From NCBI RefSeq assembly GCF_000214375.1, contig NC_015578.1, positions 1,488,001 to 1,552,000 on the forward strand: a stretch of 64,000 nucleotides of DNA, given 5' to 3'. Made by a program: the position numbers and the translations under genes. The DNA comes from Treponema primitia ZAS-2 (GTDB taxonomy: Bacteria; Spirochaetota; Spirochaetia; Treponematales; Breznakiellaceae). The notes below the pieces were generated by a model that was not told the origin of the DNA, did not search any database, and saw only the letters and a list, made by a program, of their open reading frames with translations. Of this stretch, positions 49,752-59,900 are shown piece by piece (positions within the stretch are counted from its first letter, which is position 1; the number at the start of each line of letters is the position of its first letter).

Positions 49752-51722
49752 ATGACAAGAAAAGATGACAGGGCCGCTGCTCTGGAAAGATTGATTAAAG
49801 GGTATCAGGATTCCTACTACAATGGGGAAGCTGAGATATCAGACGCCGAATTTGATGCCCTTTGGGACGAATTAAAAGGCCTGAAACCGGATAGCGCAGT
49901 TTTACTGCGGGTTGGAGAAGACAATATTGACGGGTTCCCCAAAGCCCGGCATCTGATTCCCATGGGCAGCCAGGAGAAGGCTGCAAACCCCCTTGAATTC
50001 CGGGCCTGGGCTGAAAAAATGGCTCCCCCTTCCTTTGTGGTGCAGTATAAACTGGATGGGGCAAGCCTTGAACTTCAGTATGAAAAAGGAAAACTCCTGC
50101 GGGCAATTACCCGGGGTGACGGGGTGATTGGGGACGAAATTACCCGGAACGCCCGGCGTATGTCCGGGGTTGCGGCGGAACTGGATATCCCCTTTTCAGG
50201 CGGCATCAGGGGAGAGGTGGTGATGACCCACCAGGTCTGGCGGGAAAAGTACGCCGACAAGGCCAACTGCCGGAATGCCGCCAACGGGCTCATGCGCCGC
50301 AAGGATGGTGTGGGCTGCGAGGACCTTTCCCTCATTGCCTATGACGCCGCCGCAAAGGATGATGACAGTTATTTTACCGATGAACTTTCCAAAATAGCCT
50401 GGCTTAAGGACCGGGGCTTTTCGGTAACCGAAACCCGGGAATTTGCCACTGCAGAGGATGTGATAGTTTACCGGGAAAAAATAGCCGAGGAACGGAAGGG
50501 CCTTTCTGTGGACATCGACGGGCTGGTGATAAAGGACCCCCGCACGGACATGACCGATCTCCGGCGCGCCAGGCCGGAAATGCAGATTGCCTTCAAGTTT
50601 GATCTGGAGGTGGCGGTAAGTGTACTGCGGGAAGTGGTTTGGAGCAAATCCGGCGCCACCTATACCCCCATCGGCATTGTAGACCCGGTGCGGCTTGCGG
50701 GGACCACGGTCCAGCGGGCCAACCTCAACAACCCCGACATGATCCGGGGTATGGGGCTGAAGATTGGTTCTCCGGTGCGGGTGGTAAAGCGGGGGGAGAT
50801 CATCCCCAAGATTGAAGGGCTTGCCCCGGCCTTGCCTGCGGGCAATGATGCTGTTGAAGAAACGGATATCAGCTTTCCTGTTGAGTGTGAAACCTGCGGC
50901 ACAGAACTGGTGGATATCGGTACCCGGCTTTACTGTCCCAACCTTGGGTGCCCCAAGCGGCTCCTTCACCGGCTTGAAAAGTGGGTTTCGGTTTTGGATA
51001 TCCGTGAGTTGGGGGAAAAGTTGATTTACCAGCTCTTTGAAACGGAACGGGTCCGCCAAATTTCGGAACTCTATACTCTGGAAACGGCGGAACTTTCTGA
51101 ATTGGAACGCATGGGTGAACAGTCTGCTGCCAAGGTGGTCCGCCATATCAGGACCAAGCGGGACTTGTCCCTGGCTGCCTTTATTGCAGGGTTTGACTTT
51201 GACGGGGTGGGGGAGACCATCATGGAGAAAGTTACCGCCGCAGGGTTTGACACCCTGGAAAAAATACGTTCAGCTTCGGTAGAAAAACTGGCCGAAGTTT
51301 ATGGTCTGGGAGAAATCACTGCCCGCACCATTGTTGAGGGTCTTGCGGATACCGGGGAAGAAATGGATAGGATACTTGCCAATGGGGTCATCAGTATTGC
51401 TGCGCCACCCAGGGCAGAAGATCAGCCTTTGCAGGGTTGCTCCTTCTGTTTTACCGGGGAGCTCAGTTCCATGAAACGGAACCAGGCTGAGGAAAAGGTC
51501 AAAACCCTGGGAGGCTCCTCCAAATCATCGGTGGTAAAAGACCTTTCCTTCCTGGTGACCAATGATCCCGGCTCAGGTTCCGCCAAAAATGCCAAAGCCC
51601 GCAGCCTGGGTATCCCCATCATTGACGAGGAAGGCTTTTTAGCCATACTGGCTGACCCGGCGAAGGTGAAGGCCTACAGCCCGGCAGGCGGCGTAGGCGC
51701 ACTACAGGGGGAACTTTTTTGA
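49752..51722 (+). CDS. ligA: NAD-dependent DNA ligase
   Basis: LigA seals nicks with NAD. The 656-residue protein has the adenylation motif YKLDGAS with Lys100, RGEVVMTH and an OB-fold region. The four-cysteine zinc motif (CETCGTELVDIGTRLYC, then CPKR) is followed by helix-hairpin-helix repeats and a C-terminal BRCT domain (SFCFTGELSSMKRNQAEEKV). ATG 49752 follows GAGGAAGGGGGA, a far better site than the ATG at 49731, which overlaps trmB. hrpB starts at its stop codon. Confidence 0.96.
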   Translation: MTRKDDRAAALERLIKGYQDSYYNGEAEISDAEFDALWDELKGLKPDSAVLLRVGEDNIDGFPKARHLIPMGSQEKAANPLEFRAWAEKMAPPSFVVQYKLDGASLELQYEKGKLLRAITRGDGVIGDEITRNARRMSGVAAELDIPFSGGIRGEVVMTHQVWREKYADKANCRNAANGLMRRKDGVGCEDLSLIAYDAAAKDDDSYFTDELSKIAWLKDRGFSVTETREFATAEDVIVYREKIAEERKGLSVDIDGLVIKDPRTDMTDLRRARPEMQIAFKFDLEVAVSVLREVVWSKSGATYTPIGIVDPVRLAGTTVQRANLNNPDMIRGMGLKIGSPVRVVKRGEIIPKIEGLAPALPAGNDAVEETDISFPVECETCGTELVDIGTRLYCPNLGCPKRLLHRLEKWVSVLDIRELGEKLIYQLFETERVRQISELYTLETAELSELERMGEQSAAKVVRHIRTKRDLSLAAFIAGFDFDGVGETIMEKVTAAGFDTLEKIRSASVEKLAEVYGLGEITARTIVEGLADTGEEMDRILANGVISIAAPPRAEDQPLQGCSFCFTGELSSMKRNQAEEKVKTLGGSSKSSVVKDLSFLVTNDPGSGSAKNAKARSLGIPIIDEEGFLAILADPAKVKAYSPAGGVGALQGELF

Positions 51723-54496
51723 AAGAAAGCCCGGGGAAACTGCTTTCAGAAAAGGTGTCCCCGGGTAAGCAGCTTCCTGCACAGGATCTTCTGGCCAAGC
51801 TTGCCGAAACGAAGCTTCCCCTGGTTCCCCACCTTGGGACAATCTGTGATTCCTTGAATGAAAGGGGCATAGCAATAGTACGCTCGGACCCCGGAAGCGG
51901 CAAATCTACCCTGGTACCACTTGCCCTGATGGATAGCCTGGGGAGCAGTAAAGCTGCGCGTATACTCATGCTGGAACCCCGGCGGGCCGCTGCCTTAAGC
52001 ATTGCCTCCCGGATGGCGGATATCCTGGGGGAGGAACCGGGTGAACATATCGGCTATTCCGTGCGGCTCAGGAGGAAAGTTTCCGGGCAAACCAGGGTGG
52101 AGGTACTCACCGAAGGGCTCCTGGTCAGGCGTCTCCAGAACGACCCGGACCTCACGGGGGTTTCCACGGTCATCTTTGACGAGTTCCACGAGCGTTCTGT
52201 TCACACGGACCTTGCGCTTGCCCTGCTTCTGGACCTCAGGCGCTTGGGTTCCCCGGTACGGATTCTTATCATGTCCGCCACCATGGACGCAGAAAAAATA
52301 GCCGGTTTTATCGGCCGGTTTGAGGTGGGTGGGAAAGTTCCGGTGATAGACTGTCCCGGCCGGGTCTTTCCGGTGACCCTGGAATACCGGCCCATACCTG
52401 AAAGGGCGTCTCTGGGTGCGGAAACCGCTGCCTGTATCCGGGATGTACTTACTGCAGAGACGATTTCTGTAGTAAATACAAAAACTGTTAGTATGAAAAA
52501 CACAAATAATGCTAGTATAGATAACATAAAAACTATTAAAATAGATAACACGAATAATGTTAATATAAATGATGCTAAAAGCGATAGCACAAATACTGTC
52601 CCCGGTGCCATTCTGGCTTTCCTGCCGGGTAAGCGGGAAATAGGGGATGCTGCGGCGGCCCTGTCTGCTGCGGGACTTGACCGGAACTTTGACATATTAA
52701 GCCTTCATGGGGGACTGCCCCTGGACCGGCAGCGTCAGGTTCTGGGGCCGGTAAAAAGCGGGGATAAGCGGCGGATCATCCTGTCCACCAATGTTGCCGA
52801 AACCGGCCTTACCGTGCCGGGGGTTACCCTGGTGGTGGATGCTGGGTATGCCCGTATAGGCCGCTTTCATCTGCCCACAGGTATGAATCGGCTTGTTTTG
52901 GAACCTGTGAGCCGGCAATCCGCAGATCAGCGGGCGGGTAGGGCGGGGCGTCTCATGCCGGGCCGCTGTATTCGCCTGTGGGCGGAAAATACCTGGCGTC
53001 CCGAAGAGACGGTCCCGGAAATTCTGCGCATCGATCTTTCCGGCCTGGTTCTGGAATGCCTTCTTTGGGGGGTAAGCCGGCCTGAGGAATTGCCCTGGCC
53101 GGATCCGCCTCCAGCCCCTGCTTGGGATCAAGCGTTAGTATTACTGCAGGACCTGGGAGCGGCGGATCAGGCGTTAAAGGTTACCGGGCGGGGCGGGGAA
53201 ATGGCAAAACTGGGCTTGGAACCCCGGCTGGGTATGCTCTGCATTGCCGGCAGGGATGCGGGGAAACCCGCCCTGGGATGCGCTGCCGCAGCAATACTTT
53301 CCGAACGGCCGCCCCCGGACAGTTTTGGTGATGCCGAATTTGCCGGCCGCCTGAAGGCCCTTCGTACCAATCGTAATTCACCCTGGGCCCGTCAGGTCGC
53401 CGAATCCGCCCGGGACCTCCTGAACCGCCTTGGCATGGGCGGTCTCCCCTTTTCCTGGAGCATGGAGGATGAGGCGGACTGCGGCGAACTTTTAGCCGCC
53501 GCTTTTCCGGACCGGCTTGCCCTCAGGCAGGAGACGAGAAAATTCCGCTTTGTTTCCGGGAGGGAGGCCCTGGTTCAGGATGCTGCGGCCGGCGCGTGGG
53601 CCAACCAGGAATGGCTTGTTGCCCCTGAGGTTGATCCCGGAGAACGGACCGGCTACATCAGGCTTGCGGCGCCTGTTTCGGCGGAAACCGCCCTTAGGGT
53701 TCTGAAAAACCGTATCGAACTTGAGGAGACCATCCAGTGGAACGGTTTGGTTCCCCGGTCGGTGATCCAACGTATGGCAGGACGGATCATCCTTTCCCGG
53801 GAACAGCGGCCAAGCAGCCGTGAGGCCGTCATAGGGGACCTTCCCGGCCTGTTGGAAAAACAGGGTATGAGCTTGCTCCCCTGGGATGAGGGCCAGGGGG
53901 AAGGCCGGCGGCTTCTGGAACGGATACGGTTTTTTATGAAACGCATTAATACTAAATTCAATAATAATGCTGTAGATACTATTGCTAATAATATAGTGAA
54001 TGGTAATACTGCGAAAAATGAGAATGCTTATTCCATTAAAAAGACAGTATGGGATGACGAAGCCCTGATTCAGGAGGCCGGTGAATGGCTGGGGCCCTTT
54101 ATTTGGGAAGGCCGGGAAAGCGGGAAGGGGGCTATCATAGACGGCGGCGGCCTTGTCCGGGCCCTGGAAACCCGGCTCGGCTGGGAATTAAAGCGGCGTC
54201 TGGACGCGGAAGTTCCCGATTTGTTTGCGCTGCCTAAGGGCAGGAAACGGCCCATTGACTATAGTTCCGGTGAACCGATGCTGTCCCTCCGTCTCCAGGA
54301 CGCCTTCGGCATAAGGGGCGCACCACAAATACTGGGCCTTCCGGTAGTTTTTTGCCTGCTCTCTCCTGCCGGTCGGCCCATACAGACCACCCGGGATTTG
54401 CCGGGTTTCTGGCAGGGCTCCTACGCAGATGTCCGCAAGGAAATGCGGGGCCGCTATCCCAAACACAACTGGCCCGAGCCGGGGGCGCTAATGTAG
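51719..54496 (+). CDS. hrpB: DEAH-box helicase HrpB with two AT-rich inserts
   Basis: This 925-residue protein matches HrpB. Walker A SDPGSGKSTLVP is near residue 60, LEPRRAAALSIA follows, Walker B is FDEFHERS (DEFH as usual for HrpB), then IMSATMDAEKIAGF, LAFLPGKREI, STNVAETGLTVPGVTLVVD and QRAGRAGRLMPGRC. A C-terminal HrpB domain ends with SPAGRPIQTTRDLPGFWQGSY. Two Asn/Thr/Ile-rich stretches (about residues 249-293 and 740-777) interrupt it, with base use quite unlike the GC-rich rest. The TTG start overlaps the ligA stop and follows GGGGGA. The cellular role of HrpB is poorly known. Confidence 0.93.
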   Translation: MKESPGKLLSEKVSPGKQLPAQDLLAKLAETKLPLVPHLGTICDSLNERGIAIVRSDPGSGKSTLVPLALMDSLGSSKAARILMLEPRRAAALSIASRMADILGEEPGEHIGYSVRLRRKVSGQTRVEVLTEGLLVRRLQNDPDLTGVSTVIFDEFHERSVHTDLALALLLDLRRLGSPVRILIMSATMDAEKIAGFIGRFEVGGKVPVIDCPGRVFPVTLEYRPIPERASLGAETAACIRDVLTAETISVVNTKTVSMKNTNNASIDNIKTIKIDNTNNVNINDAKSDSTNTVPGAILAFLPGKREIGDAAAALSAAGLDRNFDILSLHGGLPLDRQRQVLGPVKSGDKRRIILSTNVAETGLTVPGVTLVVDAGYARIGRFHLPTGMNRLVLEPVSRQSADQRAGRAGRLMPGRCIRLWAENTWRPEETVPEILRIDLSGLVLECLLWGVSRPEELPWPDPPPAPAWDQALVLLQDLGAADQALKVTGRGGEMAKLGLEPRLGMLCIAGRDAGKPALGCAAAAILSERPPPDSFGDAEFAGRLKALRTNRNSPWARQVAESARDLLNRLGMGGLPFSWSMEDEADCGELLAAAFPDRLALRQETRKFRFVSGREALVQDAAAGAWANQEWLVAPEVDPGERTGYIRLAAPVSAETALRVLKNRIELEETIQWNGLVPRSVIQRMAGRIILSREQRPSSREAVIGDLPGLLEKQGMSLLPWDEGQGEGRRLLERIRFFMKRINTKFNNNAVDTIANNIVNGNTAKNENAYSIKKTVWDDEALIQEAGEWLGPFIWEGRESGKGAIIDGGGLVRALETRLGWELKRRLDAEVPDLFALPKGRKRPIDYSSGEPMLSLRLQDAFGIRGAPQILGLPVVFCLLSPAGRPIQTTRDLPGFWQGSYADVRKEMRGRYPKHNWPEPGALM
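52465..52597 (+). repeat. AT-rich 48-nt degenerate tandem repeat inside hrpB
   Basis: The insert encodes 16-residue repeats (KTVSMKNTNNASIDNI, then KTIKIDNTNNVNINDA, then KSDSTNTV). It is flanked by GC-rich helicase code on both sides and keeps the frame. Confidence 0.8.
53938..54050 (+). repeat. Second AT-rich Asn-rich insert inside hrpB
   Basis: About 37 codons of AAT/ATT/ACT-rich sequence (NNNAV, NNIVNGNTAKNENAY) interrupt the C-terminal part in frame. The composition matches the first insert. Confidence 0.7.
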
Positions 54497-54602
54497 TGGC
54501 AAGGTTTATAGAACCCATGAAGAAAAAAAGACCGATATAAATATCGCCATTACCCTCCTGGCCGATGCTGTACAAGCAGGTCTTGTCAAGAAAAATGTAT
54601 GA
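54492..54602 (+). pseudogene. Remnant of a NYN-domain (LabA-like) protein
   Basis: One frame reads KVYRTHEEKKTDINIAITLL followed by ADAVQAGLVKKNV and a stop. This matches the conserved EEKxTDVNIAxDLLADA region of NYN/LabA-like nucleases. There is no start codon, and a stop (TAA, 54489) lies just upstream, so only a 3' piece of a gene remains after hrpB. The rest of the gap to 54720 shows nothing further. Confidence 0.65.
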
Positions 54603-54720
54603 TATTTTATTAAGAATTCCCAAAAACGGTGACGGGCGCCACTTTTTTACACTGTTTTACCCCTCCCATTAAAGCAAATCCCCGGCATTTACCCCTAACC
54701 CCTGTATTAGGAGGCTATAA

Positions 54721-55300
54721 ATGGATAGAGCCACCCACGACATCTTTGACCGTTCGTTCAAGTTTCTCATGCATCTTTCAAACAGGGCGGTTATCAATGT
54801 AATCAACGGCCTTTTCGGGACCAACCACCCCCTGGACAGCCCGGTACGCCCAAGAAGGGGCTGAATATACCGGCAAGGAGGCCTTGCTCACCCTGACCTT
54901 TCCCCAAGTCCGGGTAATCTACTGGGAGACCAGCCGCCGTACCCCGGACCTGATAAAAATTCGCTTGAAATTTACAAAGGATGCGTATTATGATTTTGAG
55001 GTCCCGGTATTCAAGTTTCCGGATCATAGTATAGTGGAGTTGGAAGAGCTGCACATGGTCATCCTGCTGCCCCTGCACGCCCTGAAACTGCGGAAACAGA
55101 TAGCTTCGGCCCGGACGCCGGAGCGACGGCGGGAACTGTTTCGGAAATTGCCCGCGCTACACGCCGAGATAGGGGATGCCATAGACTGGGCGCAACAAGC
55201 GGGGGATATTATGCCGGGAGATGCGGCCGAGGCCGGAAGGCTTATGGACCGCTTGTTTACCGAGTTGTACAAAAGGGTTACGAAGAATATGCGGAGGTAA
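54721..55300 (+). pseudogene. Internally deleted Rpn-family nuclease/transposase-like gene
   Basis: The 5' part, from ATG 54721 after AGGAGG, encodes MDRATHDIFDRSFKFLMHLS and INVINGLFGTNHPLDSPV, the N-terminus of PD-(D/E)XK Rpn-type proteins of treponemes. At about 54840 the sequence jumps, one frame off, to RYAQEGAEYTGKEALLTLTF, VRVIYWETSRRTPDLIKI and later HMVILLPLHALKLRKQI, the C-terminal half. The region that normally holds the catalytic Asp and Glu is missing. The 3' half stays open for 139 codons from TTG 54884 but should be inactive. Confidence 0.75.
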
Positions 55301-55305
55301 AACAC

Positions 55306-55503
55306 GTGATAGATTTTGACGAAATGCTCAGGGAGCATAAGTATCTTGAGGAACTGAGAATTCATGCCGAGGAATTGGAAAAGCGGAACCAGGAAACGGA
55401 AAAGCGTGTTCGGGAATCGGTACGAAATTTTAAAGCCCTGGGGCTTTCGGAGGAACAAATTGCCTCAGCCTTGGGGCTTCCCCTGGAAGAGCTGGCAAGA
55501 TAG
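55306..55503 (+). CDS. Small helical protein following the Rpn remnant
   Basis: This 65-codon frame starts with GTG 55306 and encodes MIDFDEMLREHKYLEELR, then a charged coiled-coil helix, and ends with LGLSEEQIASALGLPLEELAR. That end resembles the C-terminal tail often seen on or directly after Rpn-type proteins of this group. It may be a separate small gene or the detached tail of the deleted gene. No independent function is evident. Confidence 0.5.
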   Translation: MIDFDEMLREHKYLEELRIHAEELEKRNQETEKRVRESVRNFKALGLSEEQIASALGLPLEELAR

Positions 55504-55542
55504 GGTAAGGTCGCAGCCCCCGCAAAAGGCGCCAGCCACCGC

Positions 55543-56169
55543 TTAGTAGGTATTCTCGTCCATACCCTGGAACCGCTCCCGGACCCGTTGCAGCATCTGT
55601 AGTTCCCGAGTAATGGTTTTTTCGTAGTCCAGGGTTTTTTCCTCAATACGGAAGGCTTCGTCTTCCCAGAACTGAACCCTGGTCAGATTCAGGAACCGGA
55701 AGCGGCGTTCCCCTGCCTTTTCCGCCCAGTCCAGTGCAGCTTGCCAGTAGGAGAGGGCAGTACGGAAACAGGTTTCTGCAGTTTCCAAACTTTCGAGGTT
55801 CTGTTCCTTCCAGGGGGCGTTGTAGAAATAGGCGTTCCGTTTATTCCACTTTTCCCCCAGGAGGAGGTACTGTTCGATCAGTTTGATATTCAGGTGCATA
55901 TTGAAAAGGTAACGGTACTTTTCCCACTGGGCTTCGTTTTCTATCAGGGCCAGGGCGTAGAGGGGGTTGGCAAAATCCGCCTTCAGGGCCTGTTCAAGCC
56001 AGTAGATATTTTCCATGGTGTCGTCGGGGTACTGCACATAGTGAATGTGGAAAAGCCTCCAGTACTGCTCTTTATACTGAACAGTGTAGGAGTGGAGAGG
56101 TAGGGGAAGGAGCAGCCCGATGATGAGAAGTAAGGAAATTTTTCTATGAAGCCCCGTCTTTACCCGCAA
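55543..56169 (-). CDS. Exported helical protein of unknown function
   Basis: The likely start is TTG 56169, giving MRVKTGLHRKISLLLIIGLLLPLPLHS, a signal peptide. It overlaps the end of tmk by 26 bases. The open frame runs further into tmk, but those residues are not signal-like. The mature protein of about 180 residues is rich in Trp, Tyr and Glu with TPR-like helices (NIYWLEQALKADFANPLYALALIENEAQWEKYRYLF; YWQAALDWAEKAGERRFRFLN). No family name is known to me. It is probably co-transcribed with tmk. Confidence 0.7.
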   Translation of the reverse strand: MRVKTGLHRKISLLLIIGLLLPLPLHSYTVQYKEQYWRLFHIHYVQYPDDTMENIYWLEQALKADFANPLYALALIENEAQWEKYRYLFNMHLNIKLIEQYLLLGEKWNKRNAYFYNAPWKEQNLESLETAETCFRTALSYWQAALDWAEKAGERRFRFLNLTRVQFWEDEAFRIEEKTLDYEKTITRELQMLQRVRERFQGMDENTY

Positions 56170-56809
56170 CCCTGTCTCCCGCTCCTTTAAATATCGGCAT
56201 TTTTTCCATGGCGGTCCAGATTTCTTCGCCCACCTTTTCCGGGCTTTGTGAGGCATTTATGGTCACAACCCTGACACCCCCATCGGCAAAGCGGGGGAGT
56301 ATCTCCCGGTAACGGCGGCGAACCTGAACCTGGAAATCCCGGTACTCGAAGATCTCCCTGCTCGGGCGGTTTTCCATCCGTTTTACCGCTATATCCGGAT
56401 CAATATCCAGGAAAAAAAGGAGTTCCGGCCCGGGAAAATCCCGGTTCAGGAGCTCAGGGGGTTCCTCTCCGCAGGTGATCCCCTGGTAAACCAGAGAGGA
56501 GGGGGTATAGCGGTCGGAAACCACCAATTCTCCCTGCCCGCAGCGTTCCACCACCCCCCCGCTTCCGTAGAGGTGTTCCCGGCGGTCGGCGGAGAAAAGC
56601 GCCGCCAGGGTTTCAGGCTGCAAGGGCAGCTTTCCCCCCAGGGCTTCCCGTATGAGGACCCCTATGGGGCCGGCAGTGGGTTCAAAGTCGCCATGAAAGA
56701 CCGGCAAATTTGGATCGGCTGCGAAACGGCGGCGGATTTGTCCCATTTGGGTGGTAGTTCCGCTCCCATCACCCCCCTCAAGTACCACAAAATTTGAAAT
56801 AATGATCAT
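56144..56809 (-). CDS. tmk: Thymidylate kinase (divergent P-loop)
   Basis: The start at ATG 56809 gives MIIISNFVVLEGGDGSGTTTQ and about 221 residues; the open frame extends upstream without family similarity. Tmk phosphorylates dTMP. Supporting motifs are the P-loop region, DFEPTAGPIGVLIREALGG, DRYTPSSLVYQG and FFLDIDPDIAVKRM. The P-loop reads GDGSGTTT, with Thr in place of the usual Lys. There is no clear ribosome-binding site. Because of the Lys change, activity should be checked before it is assumed. Confidence 0.85.
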   Translation of the reverse strand: MIIISNFVVLEGGDGSGTTTQMGQIRRRFAADPNLPVFHGDFEPTAGPIGVLIREALGGKLPLQPETLAALFSADRREHLYGSGGVVERCGQGELVVSDRYTPSSLVYQGITCGEEPPELLNRDFPGPELLFFLDIDPDIAVKRMENRPSREIFEYRDFQVQVRRRYREILPRFADGGVRVVTINASQSPEKVGEEIWTAMEKMPIFKGAGDRVAGKDGAS

Positions 56810-56947
56810 AGTGAGATATGGTATACCATAGACGATTACATGACAATTCGGCAGACGCTTATATGGCAATTCAGCCGATATTGATAATGAGGTACTATCG
56901 AAAATGCGCTGCAATGTGCAACAAAATTTCCCGTCCAGGGACTATGG

Positions 56948-59900
56948 GTGAATAAACCCGTGAAAGAAGGGGCTGGTAAATTCAGGAAGGATCCTGTTTA
57001 CCGCTTATTTCGCTTTGCTATAGAATTACTCGTATTTCTCGCCCTGGTGGTGTTGAGTACTCTTTTGCTCAGGCCCCTGCAACGGGGTATGCAGTTCCGC
57101 ATGACCGAACTCCGGAACAGTCTCCTGTCCCAGGCGGAACTGTTCCTGGATCGCCGCATTGAATACAGCTCCATGGGGCCCTCCATATTCGGCTCCTTGG
57201 ATATACGAAACATCCGTGTCTATGGCGCCGGACCTACTGTGTCCGCGGGACCTACTGAGTCCGCCGGACCTACTGAGTCCGCAGATTCCGAAGCGGTGAT
57301 AACCATTGACCGGTTCCGTCTTTCCTATTCCTTCTGGGAACTGCTGCAAGGGAAATTCCCCGAATCAATCCGCTCTGTCCGTATTGACCGCCCGGTGATA
57401 ACCCTGGATCTAAACCGGGACGCTGACTTGGGGACTATTTTTGCCGGTAATGAACCGGAGCTTAGGGATTCCGGGGATCTCAGAGATCCCTGGGATCTCA
57501 GAGATCCCTGGGATCTCAGAGATCCCCGGAATGATACCATGCGGAGGATTTCCGCCATGATTCCGGAGAACCTGCGGGTCCGCCTCCGGGGCGGTGAATT
57601 CCGCATCCTGCCCGCCAGCTTTGGGGGGACTGTCTTTCATGTGGAGGGACTTAATTTTGATGCCCAGGCCGAAACAGGCAGGTTCCTCTTCGATGGACAT
57701 TGGACCGCCCGGGCCGAACTGGCCGCTTTTTTGGGGCAATCCCTGGGGGCCTCCATGTCCGGCCGCATGAATGGGGAACTGTCCCGGGATCTGAATAATG
57801 GCAGCCTTACCATCGGGCTTCCGGCCCTTTCGGGAGACTACTTCAATATGCGGACTCTCACGGTAAATCTCACCCTAACGGAAAAGGACATTGAAATACG
57901 GAAGATCAATGATCGTCTGCCCGTGGATTTCTGGGTAAGCTACGGCTTTGATACCCGCCGTATAAGTGCCTCCTTCCGGGCTGAAAATTTTTCGGCCCGG
58001 GATCTGCTGAGCTTTACCGGCCCCTGGCGTAAATACAATAGCTACCTGGGCATACGGAGTACCGGTTCCGCCTCCATAAGCCATAGCCCCGGGGGGGAAA
58101 TTTCCTACGAAGTGGATCTCTCCGGTTCAATGCAGGCCGCCCTGGCTGGGAAACCTGTTTCTTATGCCCTGGCTGGCAAGGGGGATGATCGTTATTTTGG
58201 ATTTGAGCGCTGTGAATTCCACCTTCCCCTGGGGGATTTGAGTTTCACCGGGGGCTTGGGAATAGGTTCCTTGGCGCGAGAAACTTCATTGCACGTGGCG
58301 CCTAGCGGGACGATCCATGTGTCGGATTTCAGCCTTACCGGGGACGGGGTAATCAACGGGGATTTTGTCTTGAGCAGCTCCGGGCGGACCATAAATCTCT
58401 TTGGGGAAGAGGTATCCCTGGGGCAGGTGGTTTTTGCCGCCCTGGACGGGGATCTGGTCATGGAAGAACAGGGATTTACCTTTGCCCTTTCAGCCCTGCG
58501 GTTCCGGAATATCGAGTCCTATGAGGATGTGCAGCTCGGTTCTTTTTCATTTGAGGGCTCCTTTGATCAGGACCCCAGCCATCTTCAGGGCAGCCTTGCC
58601 CTGGAATCCTTCTCTCTCTCGGATATACTTAATCTGCTCCGTCCCCTTACCACGCTTGCACCGATTCCTCTGGCCGTACAGGATCTTACGGATGATCTGT
58701 CCATCACTGCCGAGGTATTTGTTACCACTGATTTTAAACATATCCTTTACAATACCCCCCGGCTGGTGGCGGCTTATTCGGGTAAACGGCCGGTCTATGC
58801 CCTGCTTTCCCTTTCCGGAACGGACCGGCGTTTTGAGATGAACCAGGGGCAGTTGGTCTGGGCCGACGGTTCTGTAGAAGCTTCGGGTTTCACGGATTTT
58901 TCCAATCCCAATGATATTACCTTTTCTTTCCAAACCGCCTATGAGGATATATTCTACTACCTGGATGGGGAATTCCTGGACCGGCACTCCCTGAGTGTGC
59001 GGGGGTCCTATGGATTTCAGGTATTTATCGGGTCTACCGGTTTAGGAGGTTACTCCGGGTATGCGGAAGCTGCGTCCATACCCATTCCCTTTGGGAAACA
59101 ATTTTCCCGCTTGAGTATGCTCATCTCATTCCGGTATGACAATGCGGATTCCTGGTCCGTGGATGTGGAACGCTTTGATGTGCAGGATTTGGTTACACCC
59201 GGTTCGGCTCAAAGCGTGGTAAGTATTTCCGGCGGGATAGATCAGGATGGACTCCGGTTCCCCCGGATCCTCTTTGACGACAGCCGGGGGCTCCTTGCGG
59301 GCAGCGCCATGGCCACCTGGGGTTCCGAATTTACCAACCCTGCGGGAAGTCTGGTTATAGGAAACCAGGGGGGTGCGGAACTAGCCCGTATTGACGGCAG
59401 CTACATCGAAGGGGAACTGGGGCTCAACTTTTCCGGAACCGGCCTTCAACTAGGCCGTATCCTGGGGAACACTAATAACGCGGTGCTTACCGGGAACGGG
59501 CAGATCAACTGGCGTTCCCTGGATTCCTATTCCGCCAGCATTATCCTGGAGGAACTTTCCATAAGAAAAGGGGACAACGATATTATTGTTTCAGGCGAAG
59601 TGGATTTGAACCAGGATGATATCACCTTCAATAAATTAAATGTGAGTTACGGCGGCCTCCGGGGAGAACTGGACCTTTTCCATATGGATAGGCAGAATTC
59701 CCTTATTTCAGTTGCCGCCCGGGTCCAGGGAAATGTAATGGCCCGGATCCTGGAGACTTCCTTTAATATGGATATAGTCTTTGTCCCCATAAGTTCCTGG
59801 TTTAGTATAGGGAAGGCGATCAATTCCTTTGAGGGAATCCTCAATGTGGAAAATTTTCGCATTGACAATACCCGGTCGCGGCAGCCCTTTATCTTTGTAT

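Noticed and set aside
50196-51146. 316-codon open frame antisense to ligA
   Set aside because: It lies fully within ligA and encodes no plausible domain. Its length follows from the codon bias of the sense gene.
54884-55300. 139-codon frame as an intact small protein gene
   Set aside because: Its sequence is the C-terminal half of an Rpn-type protein whose N-terminal piece lies just upstream in another frame, so it is treated as part of a pseudogene.
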